Source of the DNA: Oxytricha trifallax
Lineage: Eukaryota; Ciliophora; Spirotrichea; Sporadotrichida; Oxytrichidae
Direction: 5' to 3'
NCBI GenBank assembly: GCA_000711775.1
Contig: ARYC01000233.1
Location: forward strand, 62,001-126,000
DNA length: 64,000 nt
The notes beneath the pieces are model-generated. The model saw only the letters and a list, made by a program, of their open reading frames with translations, had not been told where the DNA came from and did not search any database. The position numbers and the translations under genes are program-made. This document shows positions 22,234-33,849 of the stretch, in pieces (position 1 is the stretch's first letter; every line of letters starts with the position of its first letter).

Positions 22234-22770
22234 ATGCTTTAGAGTAGATAAGTATTAGTTTCAGATTCAGACAGTGTTTTATAATTAGTTGACACTAATC
22301 CATGTTAAACTATTATAGAGGAAGAGAAAGAATTCGATTAAGAGAAGTTTGAACTTTTGAACCTCGAGAAAAGAACAAATGCTTTTAAAGAATGTGACCT
22401 AAGAATAACAAAGAATAGCCAGTGTATGGAAACAAATAATACCACTTAAATTTAACTGAAATTCAAGTTAAAAGTAAAACTTAATTTCAATTTTAATACA
22501 TTTTAAACACTTGATACAATGAGCATGGATCTTTAGGAAGCAATAATGAAGCTAGATCCTCAGAAATCACTTGAGCTTATTCAAACTTGCAATGATCAAA
22601 CTAAAAAATTGATAATATAGCATCTTATAAGGGATCTCGAGAATTTGAGTGCAAGAATTCGAGTATTGCTTGTAATTGGTGGTAGATCCAATGACTAACA
22701 GATCGACTTAGTGAATCTGACCTAGATTAGAACTCATATCGACAAGATACTGCCATTTATTAAATTCTGA
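22234..22770 (+). CDS. Small helical protein, family member C (unknown function)
   Basis: ATG at 22234, TGA at 22768-22770. N-terminal part acidic (TIIEEEKEFDQEKFELLNLE). An AT-rich insert around 22450-22512, probably an IES with pointer TTTAA, separates it from the family block: MDLQEAIMKLDPQKSLELIQ, then LIIQHLIRDLENLSARIRVL and IRTHIDKILPFIKF. Its insert has the same position and similar sequence to the IESs in members A, B and D. Confidence 0.65.
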
Positions 22771-22960
22771 TTAATGAAACAAAATCTTGCTGAGTTTGTA
22801 AATATTCCAATTGAAAATTCTTATATTAAATTCTTTTTTTAAAAAAATTATTTTATATACAAAAATTCTTTGAAGTCTAATTTCTCTTCTTTTAATGTTT
22901 TTTTTTTAAATGTAAAATTTGTATTTTAAATAGTAATTTTAGAAACTAAATATTTTTGTT

Positions 22961-22974
22961 TATCAATAAATCAA
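22961..22974 (+). other. Pointer copy of scrambled SPFH gene (3' side)
   Basis: TATCAATAAATCAA on the plus strand, upstream of an intron acceptor (TTTTAG at 23017-23022). Partner of 18879-18892. Confidence 0.75.
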
Positions 22975-23800
22975 TTCACCTCTTTCTATCAATAAAAATT
23001 TAATTTTTTAATTGCTTTTAGGATGCAATTCAGAAAGTGCCAGAAGATTACTCAAACAACGATTTCTTCACTTAGAGAGAGGCTATTGAACAAGTGATGG
23101 GTTAAAAGGTAAACACAGTTTTTAGAGCAAATTATGCTGAAGTCATCGCCTTCTTGATTACTGATGTCCAACTTGACAATACTTTTGAGACATCAATTGA
23201 AAAACAACAATCTTATTTCAATTTTTAGATGTTAGTTAAAATACAGCGAATCTTTCTTTTAAGAGTTAACCATAGAAAATTTAAACATACTATTATTAAA
23301 TAAATAAAACAATCCTCAAAGAGAGCAGCTGAAACAGCAATTTAACAATAAGTGATTGACGTACTATAAGGACAAATCAGTGTTATTTAAAGTTAATACG
23401 CAAGTAGAGTTGCACAAATTAGTGCAGATACTTAGAGATAAATTAAAATCATCAATGAAGTGGCTAATAGTAATAGTCAGTCAAGAATTATAGAAGCTGA
23501 GGTAAGTGATATTCATTACATAAAATATAAATCCGTTATTTGCTCTTAAATTATGCATTTGAAGTAACTTACATTTCATTTTTTATAGAGGCGTGGTTAT
23601 TCAGATTTTAAGAATCAGCTCGGGTTTACAGCAGCTGAAATAATTGAATACAAATTCCTCAGGAAAATCCTTAAAAACATTTACATTTACATATTGTTAA
23701 TTTTGCAATTTGATAATAATAAATCCGTTAGGATAATTCAACTAGTAAACTAAATATCTTTGTCTCTAACTCAAATGGATTTACTATTAAAAGCACCTGA
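22961..23800 (+). CDS. SPFH (band 7) protein, 3' half of a scrambled gene
   Basis: After the acceptor at 23022 the reading is DAIQKVPEDYSNNDFFTQRE...VFRANYAEVIAFLITDVQLD, the second half of an SPFH domain. The coiled C-terminus is RAAETAIQQQVIDVLQ, then ISADTQRQIKIINEVAN. IES with pointer AACAATC (23213-23314), intron 23502-23588, IES with pointer AAATCC (23671-23726), stop TGA 23798-23800. The join with the 5' half is ...YILFAK/DAIQKVP, in phase across the intron. The complete protein would have one N-terminal membrane helix, an SPFH domain and a coiled-coil tail, the usual layout of the family. Confidence 0.85.
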
Positions 23801-24035
23801 TAAAATCTGCAAATTATAAACATCAGAATTAAAATTAAATGTAACGATATACGAATTTCAATTATTTCTTTAATATCATAATTTTAATAGTTACTTGACA
23901 AATTGCTTGTAATTACGGGTAATAAAGTCATTAAAAAAGAAATTTGTAATATCCGTGTTCCTTTTTTAAAGTTATAGAATAAATAAAACTAGTAATTAAT
24001 TATATTCTACACAAAAAAATTATATCCTAAAAAAG

Positions 24036-25562
24036 ATGAGCATTAATAGTAATCATTTAGCTTGGAAAGACAGGCTCAAGAAAGAACGAGTTGGAGTTGC
24101 CAAGTAAGTACAATAAGTATATGAGAAATCAAAAGATTTCAATAAAATGAACAAATTTTAAAACTTATTTACCTTTATTTGTTTAGTTCCATGACTAAGG
24201 CGATATTTTTGGATATTGTGGGATCAGTGCAAGTTGATGCCAGTGAATCCAAGAAAATATTCACAAATCCATACTAAAATCAGATTTATAACTCCAAGGG
24301 TTTCAAGAAATAGCCACAATAAAATAACAATTAGGAAGATCTCTCGCCTAGTGCAAGAAAAGCAAAATATTTGGAGTATTTAATTTAACAAAGAAGGTTT
24401 TAGGGGGAGAGTCCCTCTGTGGAGACAAATAATGGGAACGGGAACGGTTCATCGCAGTTAAATTTATCATTAATGCAGAGTAGCGCTAATTTGAGTCATT
24501 TAGCAAGTAAAGAAGGTAGAGGTACCGAGGAGAGCAGTCAAAAATAAAGTAGTTATCATTCACATAACAAATCAATGGATGATGGCAGGTACAACCGTTA
24601 TAAAAACAGAAATAACTCTAACAATAACTTACTGTCCTACACAAATAGCTCTAACCTAAGTTTAGCCGAATATTAGATGTAAACTAATCCTCTGCCAATT
24701 GAACTGAGATCTTCGAGTAGAAATATATTGCCTCCAGTTTAGAAAACCTCATATTATCTTGCACATTCAGTCGATCTCTCACATCCAGATAGATTTGTGA
24801 ACATAAAAATCAACAATAGACTAGATAGAGATGAAATCTATTATGATAACAAAAAAGACGATCGCAAAATTCAGAATCGAAGTTTGAGTCCTGATGAAAT
24901 GAAAGAGGTGACCATTAAAAATTTGAACACTATAGATGTACATAATATTCAAGGTTACGACAAGAGAAATATGGGCTATAGCAAAGACATGCCATACAAG
25001 ATAGGCCTCTACGATAATTCAAACTCTAAAGATAAATCAACAATGAATTCTGGACTAAGAACAATTTCTACAAACAGTTAATTAGAAGATATTTACTAAC
25101 TGAAATCATAAAACTAAGCGACCATTGACACTCAGTTGTCTAACAATCTGCCAATAATAAAATCATCATCACAAATGACAATACCTAATCCAGATTAATT
25201 AATGTAAAGATTGGAATAAGACGTAGTAGGTACTTTATAACATAAAGATAGTATGACTGGAGTCCTCCATCCTATCCGTAAAGATTAAAGTTCATTGATA
25301 GTTTTATTAATTTCCTTTACTGTTTGTTTATTAAAGTGTAAACAGAATAATGAACAATTCTCAGAATTCAAAGCTCGAGTAGAAAATATAAAAGCAAGTG
25401 AGTCTCTCCAAACTTGGTCAAATGAGTGACAATTAAAAGCATTTAATTAGCAAATACCGAAAGAGAAATCAAAGTCTATTGAGTGGAAATATTAAGAAAT
25501 ACGTTTACAGTCAGAATCGACAGGTAATTGCAAAAGACGTCAACAAAACAGTCATGTTATGA
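24036..25562 (+). CDS. Asn/Ser-rich protein, unrecognised
   Basis: ATG at 24036, TGA at 25560-25562. Intron 24104-24186 and an IES with pointer ATTAAAGT (25292-25337) are removed in frame. The N-terminal part (LAWKDRLKKERVGVANSM) is basic. The rest of the roughly 465 residues is low complexity, with Asn, Ser, Gln and Lys runs (for example NNGNGNGSSQ and NRNNSNNNLL). No membrane segment, no known domain. Probably a disordered protein. Confidence 0.75.
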
Positions 25563-25809
25563 GTCATGTATAAACTACAATAAAAAACAAATTTATAATT
25601 TGAAGTCATTTGATAAATAAAATGAGTTAAATTACTTATACTTCTAGATAATATAAAAATATTTGGATTTATTCAAGGATTTACTAAACGTTCTTGAAAA
25701 TTATAATATTTTGATCATAACAATTATTCAATTAAATATTGGATATGGAATATATAAATAGTTAAATTTACAAGATTATTAATATATAAATCAAGAGTTT
25801 TTCGACAAG

Positions 25810-28131
25810 ATGGAGGCTTAACTAAACCCTAATATCCTAATTATATTTTTGTTAATAAATATATTTAACAATAGTATAATTATAATTGACACTATTTTTA
25901 TAATATTATTTTCGATGCGAATGCAGATGGAGCTTAAAACCCTCACGACACCCGTTAATTCCTAGAGGATGAACTCCTAGAGACTTAGAGTGTGAGTACA
26001 ATAGGGGGCCACGAAGAAAAAATAGTAAATAACTACAAGAGAGATTTAGATCCTTCTCTCTTCTCTGCTCAGAAAATGTAAGAATTGCAAATTGGAAAAT
26101 TAATCTATATAATAAATGGATGTAAACTAGAGTATAAACTAGAATTATTTGAGAGAATTATGTGATATTTATATATTTTTATAGTCGATGCTGTGATTGT
26201 GGAGTTATGACGACACCTAACGAGTCAAACAAGTGTATTATAATTTAAATTGGAAATATTCAGTTTCCAGCGGAACATTATAGAATAGATTCACATTTTA
26301 ATTTGTAATAACTGCCTAAAATCCCATATAAACATTACAAATGGCATTCCAAAGCAAATAGATCTATTTTCTTGTAAAGAATGTAATAGATATCTACGCC
26401 CTCCTTGGGTTAATTGTGAATTGGAGTCCCCCGAGCTGCTTGCAGTATGTTTGAAGCATATCCATGGTCTCAAGAAAGTGAAACTAATAGATGCTGGATT
26501 TGTGTGGACAGAAGCCCATTCCCGTAGAATCAAAGTTAAAATCACTATTCAAAAAGAGGTCTTAAACAATACTCTACTCTAACAAAGTTTTGTGGTGGAA
26601 TTTGTAATTATAAATAAGCAGTGCGATGAATGCAAGAAAACTTACACGCCACATCTTTGGAGTTCCATTGTGCAGGTTAGATAAAGAGTTGATCATAAAC
26701 GTACATTCCTCTTCTTAGTAAATTTTGTATATTGAAATCAAAATTATGCATAGTATTCTACTTAATATAATAATACTTAGAGCAGTTGATCATTAAGCAT
26801 AAAGCAGCAGATAGAGCAATTGGAATCAAGGAGGTCCACGATGGAATAGATTTCCAATTTAAGAGCAAAGCAGATTCTGCTAAATTGATTGACTTTATCT
26901 CAATGACAGTGCCATGCAAATCCAAGCACTCTATTATATAAATATATTGGTATATTTAAAGCAGAGTCAGTAGCTTATTAATTCAGATTTGACTAACAAC
27001 ATCTTTAAGTATAAGTACAGCACATCAATAGACATAGCTCCGATATGTAAGGATGACTTGGTTATTATCCCGAAAGCTCTTTCAAATCAGCTTGGTGGAA
27101 TTGGGCCAATGATAATTGTCTATAAGATTAGTACATCTATTCATATTGTTGATGTCTTCACAATCCCCAAAATTAAAATTATGCTTTAAAGGGTAAAAAG
27201 CCTAGACATTTTAATCGTTAAATAATTTCGTTAAATGCAAACATATGAGCTAGACTAAATAACTTACTGGAAGCATCAATTCCACGCACTGTGTGGCAGA
27301 GATAGACTAACTGAATTCATAGTTGTAAATATAGAGGAGCCTAATAAAGACTTCAATGTAAGTAGAGCAGCTGCTAAGCAGAAATTCAAAATGGTATCAG
27401 TGGAAGTACAGAGAAAGGAAGACTATGGAATAAACGATACCACATTTTCGATTAACACTCACCTTGGAGAGACATTGAATTTCTTTGACACTGTGCTGGG
27501 CTTTGATTTTGAATAGATGAATTTTAGTGAGATTGATGAAGTCAAAAATATGAAGCGTGGATTACCAAGTGTCGTATTCTAATAATTATATTAATATAAC
27601 ACTAAATTCCTATCCAATTAGTGTTATATAAAATACTATAACTATTGATAGTGATTAGTGAAGAAAACTTACCCTAAAGCAAGATAGAGAAACTAAAAGA
27701 ATCGTGTATGGAAGCTTAAGACTCTTGAGAAAGAAACGTTAGATGAAAATAATCACCACAAAAAAGAGAAATCTAAGGCAAAGAATCAAAGAGACATTGA
27801 CTTATTCATGCAAGACATAGAGGAAGAGCCTGATCTCAGATAGCAAATCGATTTGTTCAAAGATGAAGAAGTCATTGAGCAAATCAAGCAAAAAGAAGCC
27901 AAGAAACTAGCTTAGAAGAACAAAGACGAAGGTCAAGATCCCAAAGAAGAAGAAAAAGAGGATGCTGCTGGTGGTAAGAAGAAAAAGAAGAAGCAGAGAG
28001 AAGAGAAAGAGGAGGATGGTGATGTCAGTGTGGAGGAAGATTTCCCAGAGATCAAAGTAGATGATCTTAAGACTTATGAGCATCAACTGTAGAACTTGAA
28101 TATTCAAGATGAGGAAGACGATGGATTTTGA
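25810..28131 (+). CDS. NMD3: NMD3, 60S ribosomal subunit nuclear export adaptor
   Basis: NMD3 binds the large ribosomal subunit and carries it through the nuclear pore with the exportin CRM1. ATG at 25810, TGA at 28129-28131. The N-terminal zinc-binding part has CCDCGV, CNNCLKS and CKECNRYLRPPWV. Then come LIDAGFVWTEAHSRRIKVKI and CDECKKTYTPHLW, all typical of the family, and the middle domain (STSIDIAPICKDDLVI, TYWKHQFHALCG). The C-terminus is Lys/Glu-rich. Intron 26078-26184. IESs with pointers AAT (25834-25922), TAATTT (26247-26304), CTTAG (26719-26780), AAGCA (26939-26963), ATGC (27185-27238) and a 2-nt pointer near 27565-27662. The second zinc Cys pair is readable only after IES removal. 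Confidence 0.93.
27594..27629. repeat. 12-bp hairpin inside an NMD3 IES
   Basis: ATATAACACTAA, a 12-nt loop, then TTAGTGTTATAT: a perfect inverted repeat within the roughly 95-nt IES between ...RGLPSVV and KKTYPKARQ of NMD3. Confidence 0.8.
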
Positions 28132-28606
28132 ATTACATTATTAATTAAATTGAGTTAATTTACAGAAATTGGAAAAAGTTAATAACTTTTGGAACTCTGA
28201 ATAGTCTCTGAATTATTTCAATAATCATTTTTACTAAATTATTTATTAGTCAATTCTTATGATGAAATAGTTATGATTAAATATAAAAGTTATATCAAAT
28301 AAAAAAAAATATAAATAAGGAGACATATAAATACTCAATATATTTAATGTTTAATCCATGAATATTTATTATAATGTTTATGTATTTATGATTCAGCAAT
28401 AAATTTTGCTCAGTTCTCATAAATTAATTATTTGATAATTATTAATCACAAATGCAAAAAATTTTATACATTTATCTTATACTAAAATAAACTTAAAATT
28501 TGTAGGTAAATAGAAAAGTTCAAATGAGCGATTTCCACTTATTTTTAATGCTTTATCAGTTGATTTTTTAAATTTGATTTTATAAGAAAAATTCATATAT
28601 ATAATC
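28132..28606. other. AT-rich intergenic stretch
   Basis: Between the end of NMD3 and the next start. No frame or repeat of note. Confidence 0.5.
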
Positions 28607-31196
28607 ATGAAATCATAAATCGCCTCCAATCTCCAAAATTAATTACCACCCACCTAAACTAACTAAGACAAATAACCCAGAACCAGGCGTTTAAGAGCCA
28701 AAAACAAGTCAGGAACTGTAACCTATATAGTTTAGACAGCCAATGATAGACCCCGTCAGGCAAATACTGCAAATTAGAACGAATAATAAAAATAATCAAG
28801 CAGTACTAATAATCAACAGCACCTCCCCGCATCTAGTTAATTAACTCAGGAATAATTAAATATCTAAATTCGAATTGAGCAAGAGAAAGTTGTGGCCTTG
28901 CTTGAAAACATTTCATAAACCGCGAAAGAACTTGACTATAGAGTTTTAGATGAATTGAACTCAGATGATAACAGCGTCGAATCGTACTGTCTTAAATCAT
29001 TTCTAAACAGCGTGGAAATGCTGGCTCATCATTGGCAAATGATTAAAAAGGAAAGGTACTAGTATAGAGTCGCAAATCATGGGCACTTAGACATTTATAT
29101 CAATGAGATGCCTCGTGCCACTTAGGAGGGCAAAATCTTTAACATAAAGACTTTCGTGCTGTCATGCAAGACTCCATACATGAAAACTAAAGATGGAAGC
29201 AAGGTCTACATATCGAAAGAGTATTCAAATGCTGCAGGCAGACTACACTTGTCGTTCTATACTCTCCATGATTTGATTGTCAGAGATTTGAATACAAAGC
29301 TTGAATTTATTAGTAAATAGAATTCAAGTAGAGGAAGTATTATGGCATTTTTTAAGACAATATTTTCAAGCGGCTCTGAAGGCAGCTAATTTCATCCACT
29401 ATTTAAGGAAACTGTATTGCTAAGGAAAATTAAGAAGCAAGTCAAAATATTTGAACTGTGTATCAGAAACTTTGAGGAGACTTATATCTCTATGATTCAA
29501 GATCTCCAATAAAAGACATTTAAGCTTAATGTAGACAGTGATAACAATCAATATAATGAGAGCAGCATCGTGATGCAAAAACGTCAAAATAATAAGATTA
29601 GTAAAGATCTAGGCAAAATAAAGATTTTAGAGAATCAATTGTTTGATGCAGATGGAAATATTTTGACAAGCATGAAGAACAGTTTCACACAATCAATGAA
29701 TCAGCCTTCTTGTAATAGCAGATTTAATGAGAATTCTCAATACATAATGGCTGGTAATTTTCATGGTAACGGACCAGTCGCTAATATTACTCCAATGCTA
29801 AATCTCAGAAAGATTGCTCATGATGATAATTCAATAAAGCCTACTTGTTCATCTGTTGGTCCAACTAGCAGACTCAAGCAAACGATATCTCCCACCAATA
29901 ATAATTAAGGCAAGAATACAACAAGAACAAATGTCTCATCTAGTAGTAGAAACAGTGGCTTTAGGCCATTAAATTCCTTGTAAAACACCGATGGTCAGGG
30001 CATCTTTCAAAGAAAACACGAATTTATAGGGAGTTTGATAAGCACATCAAGCTAGCCTTTAATGATGAACCAAGCCCTATAAAACATCTAGAAGAAGACA
30101 ATAAGCCCTTAAATAATCAAGCATAACTATATGCCTCTCCAGAATTCAGTGGGTAATATGAACTCTGGTATGGTCTAAAACAGTAATACCTCAAATGATG
30201 AGCTAGTTGTGAAATACATCGATCTTTTAGATGATAAAGAAAACAATCATGGAAATTCAAACCTGGCTAAGAGCTCAACCATCAATAATAACTTCGCATT
30301 CTAAACCCCAAACCCTTATTCTAACTTAGTCAATTCTGCAAAAAACAAAATGATGTAGACTCATACTACAGGGTTTAGTAACACTCCAGGAGGTGGCTAG
30401 AACAATATAAGCACTTTTGCCAACACTATTATTTAACAAAGAAACAGCAATATATGACATAATATGTGATATACTATTCATTTAGATGTTTAATTTTATT
30501 GTAAATGCTAATGAATTTCCCATGAGTAATACAAATACAAATCTTATGAAAAGTAAAGCTTCCCAAAATGATGAAAACGATCCACACTTCATGAACACTC
30601 AGTAGCATATGAAATTGTTAAGTTCATCTGGTGCTGCTACTCCTCTTATTAATACTATGTCAAATAATATTGCTGAAATTTAAACTTATTTGAAATAAGT
30701 AAAAATATTTAAATTATTTGATTGCTTGATATATGCTATGCTATTCAAACCTGTAGAAGGTATTTTTCTAGAAAATTGTATGGGTGCTTAAAGAATAATT
30801 ACATATTTGTCTTGATAATAACATCCTTTTTCTTTCATGCCATACTATTAAATATGATAGAATATAATATACAGTATTATAATTTACAATTAATAAGAGG
30901 AGATCCATAAATTAAAAATGAATTATTTTTAAGAAATTGGAAACCTAAAGAGATCAAATTTGATGGAACAGCTAAATTCACAAAAATATAAGTTACAAAA
31001 ACAAATCTAATTTTTATTTTTATTGAGGTCTAACCCGGTAAGAACGAGTAAAGTACTAGACAGACAACTTGCACAAGTAAAACTTAACAGAAGAGAGACA
31101 CAACGAAATCAAGAAAGAAATGTTCAATTATCTTAAAAAGAGTGGTTAGTCAAGGTATCGGTCTGATAATTAATATTCTGATTATTATAATAAAAA
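28607..31196 (+). CDS. Asn/Gln/Ser-rich protein with a globular N-terminal half, unrecognised
   Basis: ATG at 28607. One frame runs to about 30450 without interruption. N-terminus Gln-rich, then a globular-looking part (YCLKSFLNSVEMLAHHWQMI, RYQYRVANHGHLDIYINEMP, TPYMKTKDGSKVYISKEY, LHLSFYTLHDLIVRDLN). A long Asn/Ser-rich tail follows. A short IES around 30455-30520 leads to MFNFIVNANEFPMSN...NNIAEIQTYLKQ. An intron (about 30698-30873) then continues in phase into LQLIRGDPQIKNELFLRNW. The last part (about 30960-31196) is open in more than one frame, so the true end is not fixed. No known domain assigned. Confidence 0.65.
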
Positions 31197-31747
31197 TTCT
31201 GTTATGCTGATTAAATTTCTATTTTTAAATTAGATATATTCATTTTATTTTTTCTCCATAATTATATCTTAATTTAAAACTATCTAATAAAAACATCAAG
31301 TTAAACCTTCAAGGTTTTAAAAGGTTGAAACTTGAGAATTTTAATGATAAGTTTTTATTAACATTAATTATAAGTAATTAAAAAATCAATATTTTAGAAA
31401 TAAATTGTTTGGCCTGTAAATTCATAAATAGAAGGGATAAGTACTCAAAAATTTATTTAAGAATTACAATAATACTAAATATAAGGAGTTATATATATAT
31501 ATATATTATATATATATATTTCTTCATTAATCAAAAGTTAATATTTCCCCATTTTTCAATTAATTTATAAAACAGGTTCAAATCAATATCAACAATAAAA
31601 CTAACAATGAGATTTATTTAAGATTTAAGAAAACAATATTATAAGCATTGAGCACACATAATATCACAAGGCAAAGAGAATAGATGAGGTGTGAGAGTCA
31701 AGAAGGAACAACTGGTTCAATTCAAGATTTTCTGCATCACTTCTGGG
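31197..31747. other. AT-rich region with a TA microsatellite
   Basis: No convincing gene. Around 31489-31520 there is a run of TA dinucleotides with a small central break (TATATATATATATTATATATATAT), which can fold on itself. Confidence 0.55.
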
Positions 31748-32186
31748 TCAGATAGCAAACAAAACTGCCTTTCTTTGAGTAATGATCTAGAAGTCTGACA
31801 GTATAATTCTGAATACTTGCTATTTGGTACCCTGAGTTGCGTTTTTGAGGAGTTCTATAGCTCGAGATGTATCAAGGTTCTAGATGGCATCTTTGATTTC
31901 TTAGTCAATCTCAGCAACTGTTTTAAAAGAATTCAGGTTAAAATGAAGTTTTAATTTTATTTTCATTTTAACTAGTTTACTACTAATAAATTAAACTGGT
32001 GACCACCCATTTGTGTTTTAAAGTGAATTTTTGTTGATTGTTCCTCTGGTTTCAACTTCATAAAGAGCCTTAATAATTTCATTTAACTCTTGTTCTTCCT
32101 TAATCTCTTCTATTGATATAGTTAAAGGGTAGGGGGAATTGATATTTCCATGTTTATTTAAAACAATATCCTGATCTCTTTGCATT
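31748..32186 (-). CDS. Small helical protein, family member D (unknown function)
   Basis: ATG at 32186, TGA at 31748-31750. N-terminal part acidic (LTISIEEIKEEQELNEIIKA). An IES with pointer CAGTT (roughly 31930-31998) joins ...NTNGWSPV to AEIDQEIKDAIQNLDTSRA in frame. It then reads IELLKNATQGTKQQVFRIIL and SDFQIITQRKAVLF, matching members A-C, but it stops earlier (FAI-TGA) than they do. Reading beyond the stop in another frame looks protein-like, so the end may be truncated. It faces an SPFH 5' remnant exactly as member A faces the real SPFH 5' half. Confidence 0.6.
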
Positions 32187-32470
32187 ATAGATTTATTATA
32201 ATTAATGAGCTAAATTGAGTAGAAATAACTGATTTTTATTAATAATTTAAAAATTCAATTCAATGAATAAAAAATTCATTAAAAAAACGTTAAGGTTGTG
32301 TTTTTAATTATAAACTTTCCTCTTCTGGTATAGTTTTAAATATTATTAAGATTAATATATATCCTTTGATCATTTATTTATTTAATACCTCCATCACTTT
32401 AGCATTTCTTATACATCATAGCATTAAATTATTGAGGATAAAGCTAAGTAATTAAACAGATTAAAAAAAA

Positions 32471-32643
32471 GGGGGAAAAGGATGTGCATTGACTTGCTCA
32501 CTAATTATAGTGGCAATAATAATAATAGTTTCATCTGTGTTATTGGCTGTGTCTTATGGGGATTTATCCTTCAGAACAAGTGCAATTAAAATTCAGACAA
32601 TCTCAAAACAAATTGAAACTGGTGTAGTCTATCACACAGGAAA
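32471..32643 (+). pseudogene. Decayed copy of the SPFH gene's first exon
   Basis: Reads GKGCALTCSLIIVAIIIIVS then SYGDLSFRTSAIKIQTISKQ and IETGVVYHTGN, nearly identical to exon 1 at 19258-19430. The position of the start codon is GGG instead of ATG, within an A8G5 run. The splice donor GTAAGT has become TTAAGT. No second exon is recognisable downstream. It is therefore a dead partial copy, on the plus strand and divergent from family member D. Confidence 0.85.
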
Positions 32644-33009
32644 TTAAGTAATTTCACTTAATGTAATTATTAAATTTAAATATTTCCACTCAATTTTAGT
32701 GTTTTAATCTCATATTACAAAATCAATACTTTCAGCACGTTATAAAAGATATCCTAAAAAATTAATATTCAACTTTAAAATTTGGATTCTTTGAGGTATG
32801 AGGTAATTAAGCCTTTTGGATGAGGTATTATGACCAATCACAGGACATTTGAAAAATAATCCTAGAAATCTAATTTTAACATTATTATGCGCAAGTGAAA
32901 AACAGAAAAGAAGTATCAACTATCAATAATTATTTGACAATTTTATCCTAATCAATTATGTTTCAACAATAATAATCTGCTAGTAGAGAGCAAAGCCCAA
33001 TACAAAAAT
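32644..33009. other. AT-rich intergenic stretch
   Basis: Between the SPFH remnant and the next gene. A faint trace of the SPFH second exon (ATATTAC...) may exist near 32714, but it is too weak to call. Confidence 0.4.
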
Positions 33010-33621
33010 ATGATGATGGACACAAATAAACGAGTGATTAAGACCTCACGTAATTTATTCAATGAGCAGTGCAACAGTAATACTAACCAGGGATTCAACA
33101 GTAATGGCAGTGGAATGCTAATGTAAGGAAACTACTAGATGATGCAGTAGCAGCATGAAATTGAGAATTTACAGTAGCCTGTGCTCTAACCTCACTATCA
33201 AAGTAAAGGAGACAGTGGAAACTATGTAATGAGCATGCCATCTCTACAGTAACAGCAGCAAAGCTATAACCAAGCCATAAATAACTTATAGCAATTCAAC
33301 CACAACAGCCATAACAACAGCATCTCAGGTCTTCAGAAAATGATGCCATTGACTGGTTCTAGAACCAATTTGGATATTTTGAACAAGCAACAACACCTCA
33401 ATAATATGAATAACAGCTTTGACAACAGCAGTTCAAGCTCAAACAATAACGAAGACGATGAAGATGAGATGTCAAACGAGGAGGAGGATGAAAATGATGA
33501 CAGACACTAGATAAATCAATCCTCACTTATGAGAGCTAGTCGTATAGAATAAAGACTGGAACAGATTAATCCCAACGACCTCATGCTATACAATCACTTA
33601 TGTGAACAGTTCAATAGCTGA
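33010..33621 (+). CDS. Gln/Asn-rich acidic protein, unrecognised
   Basis: One uninterrupted frame from MMMDTNKRVIKTSRNLFNEQ to TGA 33619-33621, about 200 residues. Contains polyglutamine stretches (QMMQQQHEIENLQQP, LQQQQQSYNQ), Asn/Ser runs, an acidic block (EDDEDEMSNEEEDENDD) and a helical end (LEQINPNDLMLYNHLCEQF). An upstream ATG in another frame (32957) could be joined by an unseen IES. No known domain. Confidence 0.7.
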
Positions 33622-33849
33622 GAAAAAACAGCCACAATTTTGACAAGGTAACAAGGGTGACTATATCGAAGTGTCTTATAGAAAGTGTTTAAATAATAAA
33701 TAAGTGCAAACTACTAAAACTTCATTTATACATACTACTTTTAATTAAATTGCCATCCCTTTCCTTCACATTTAGCCAGTTATTTATAGTTTTTTACTTT
33801 CTCTAAGGGGATTTAGGGATGTCCTTTATTCAATATAATCAAAGTTTGC
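33622..33849. other. Intergenic stretch between convergent genes
   Basis: No gene seen. Confidence 0.4.

Noticed and set aside
31489-31520. TA-rich repeat as CRISPR or a tandem regulatory array
   Set aside because: It is a simple TA microsatellite with no spacer structure, in a ciliate genome.
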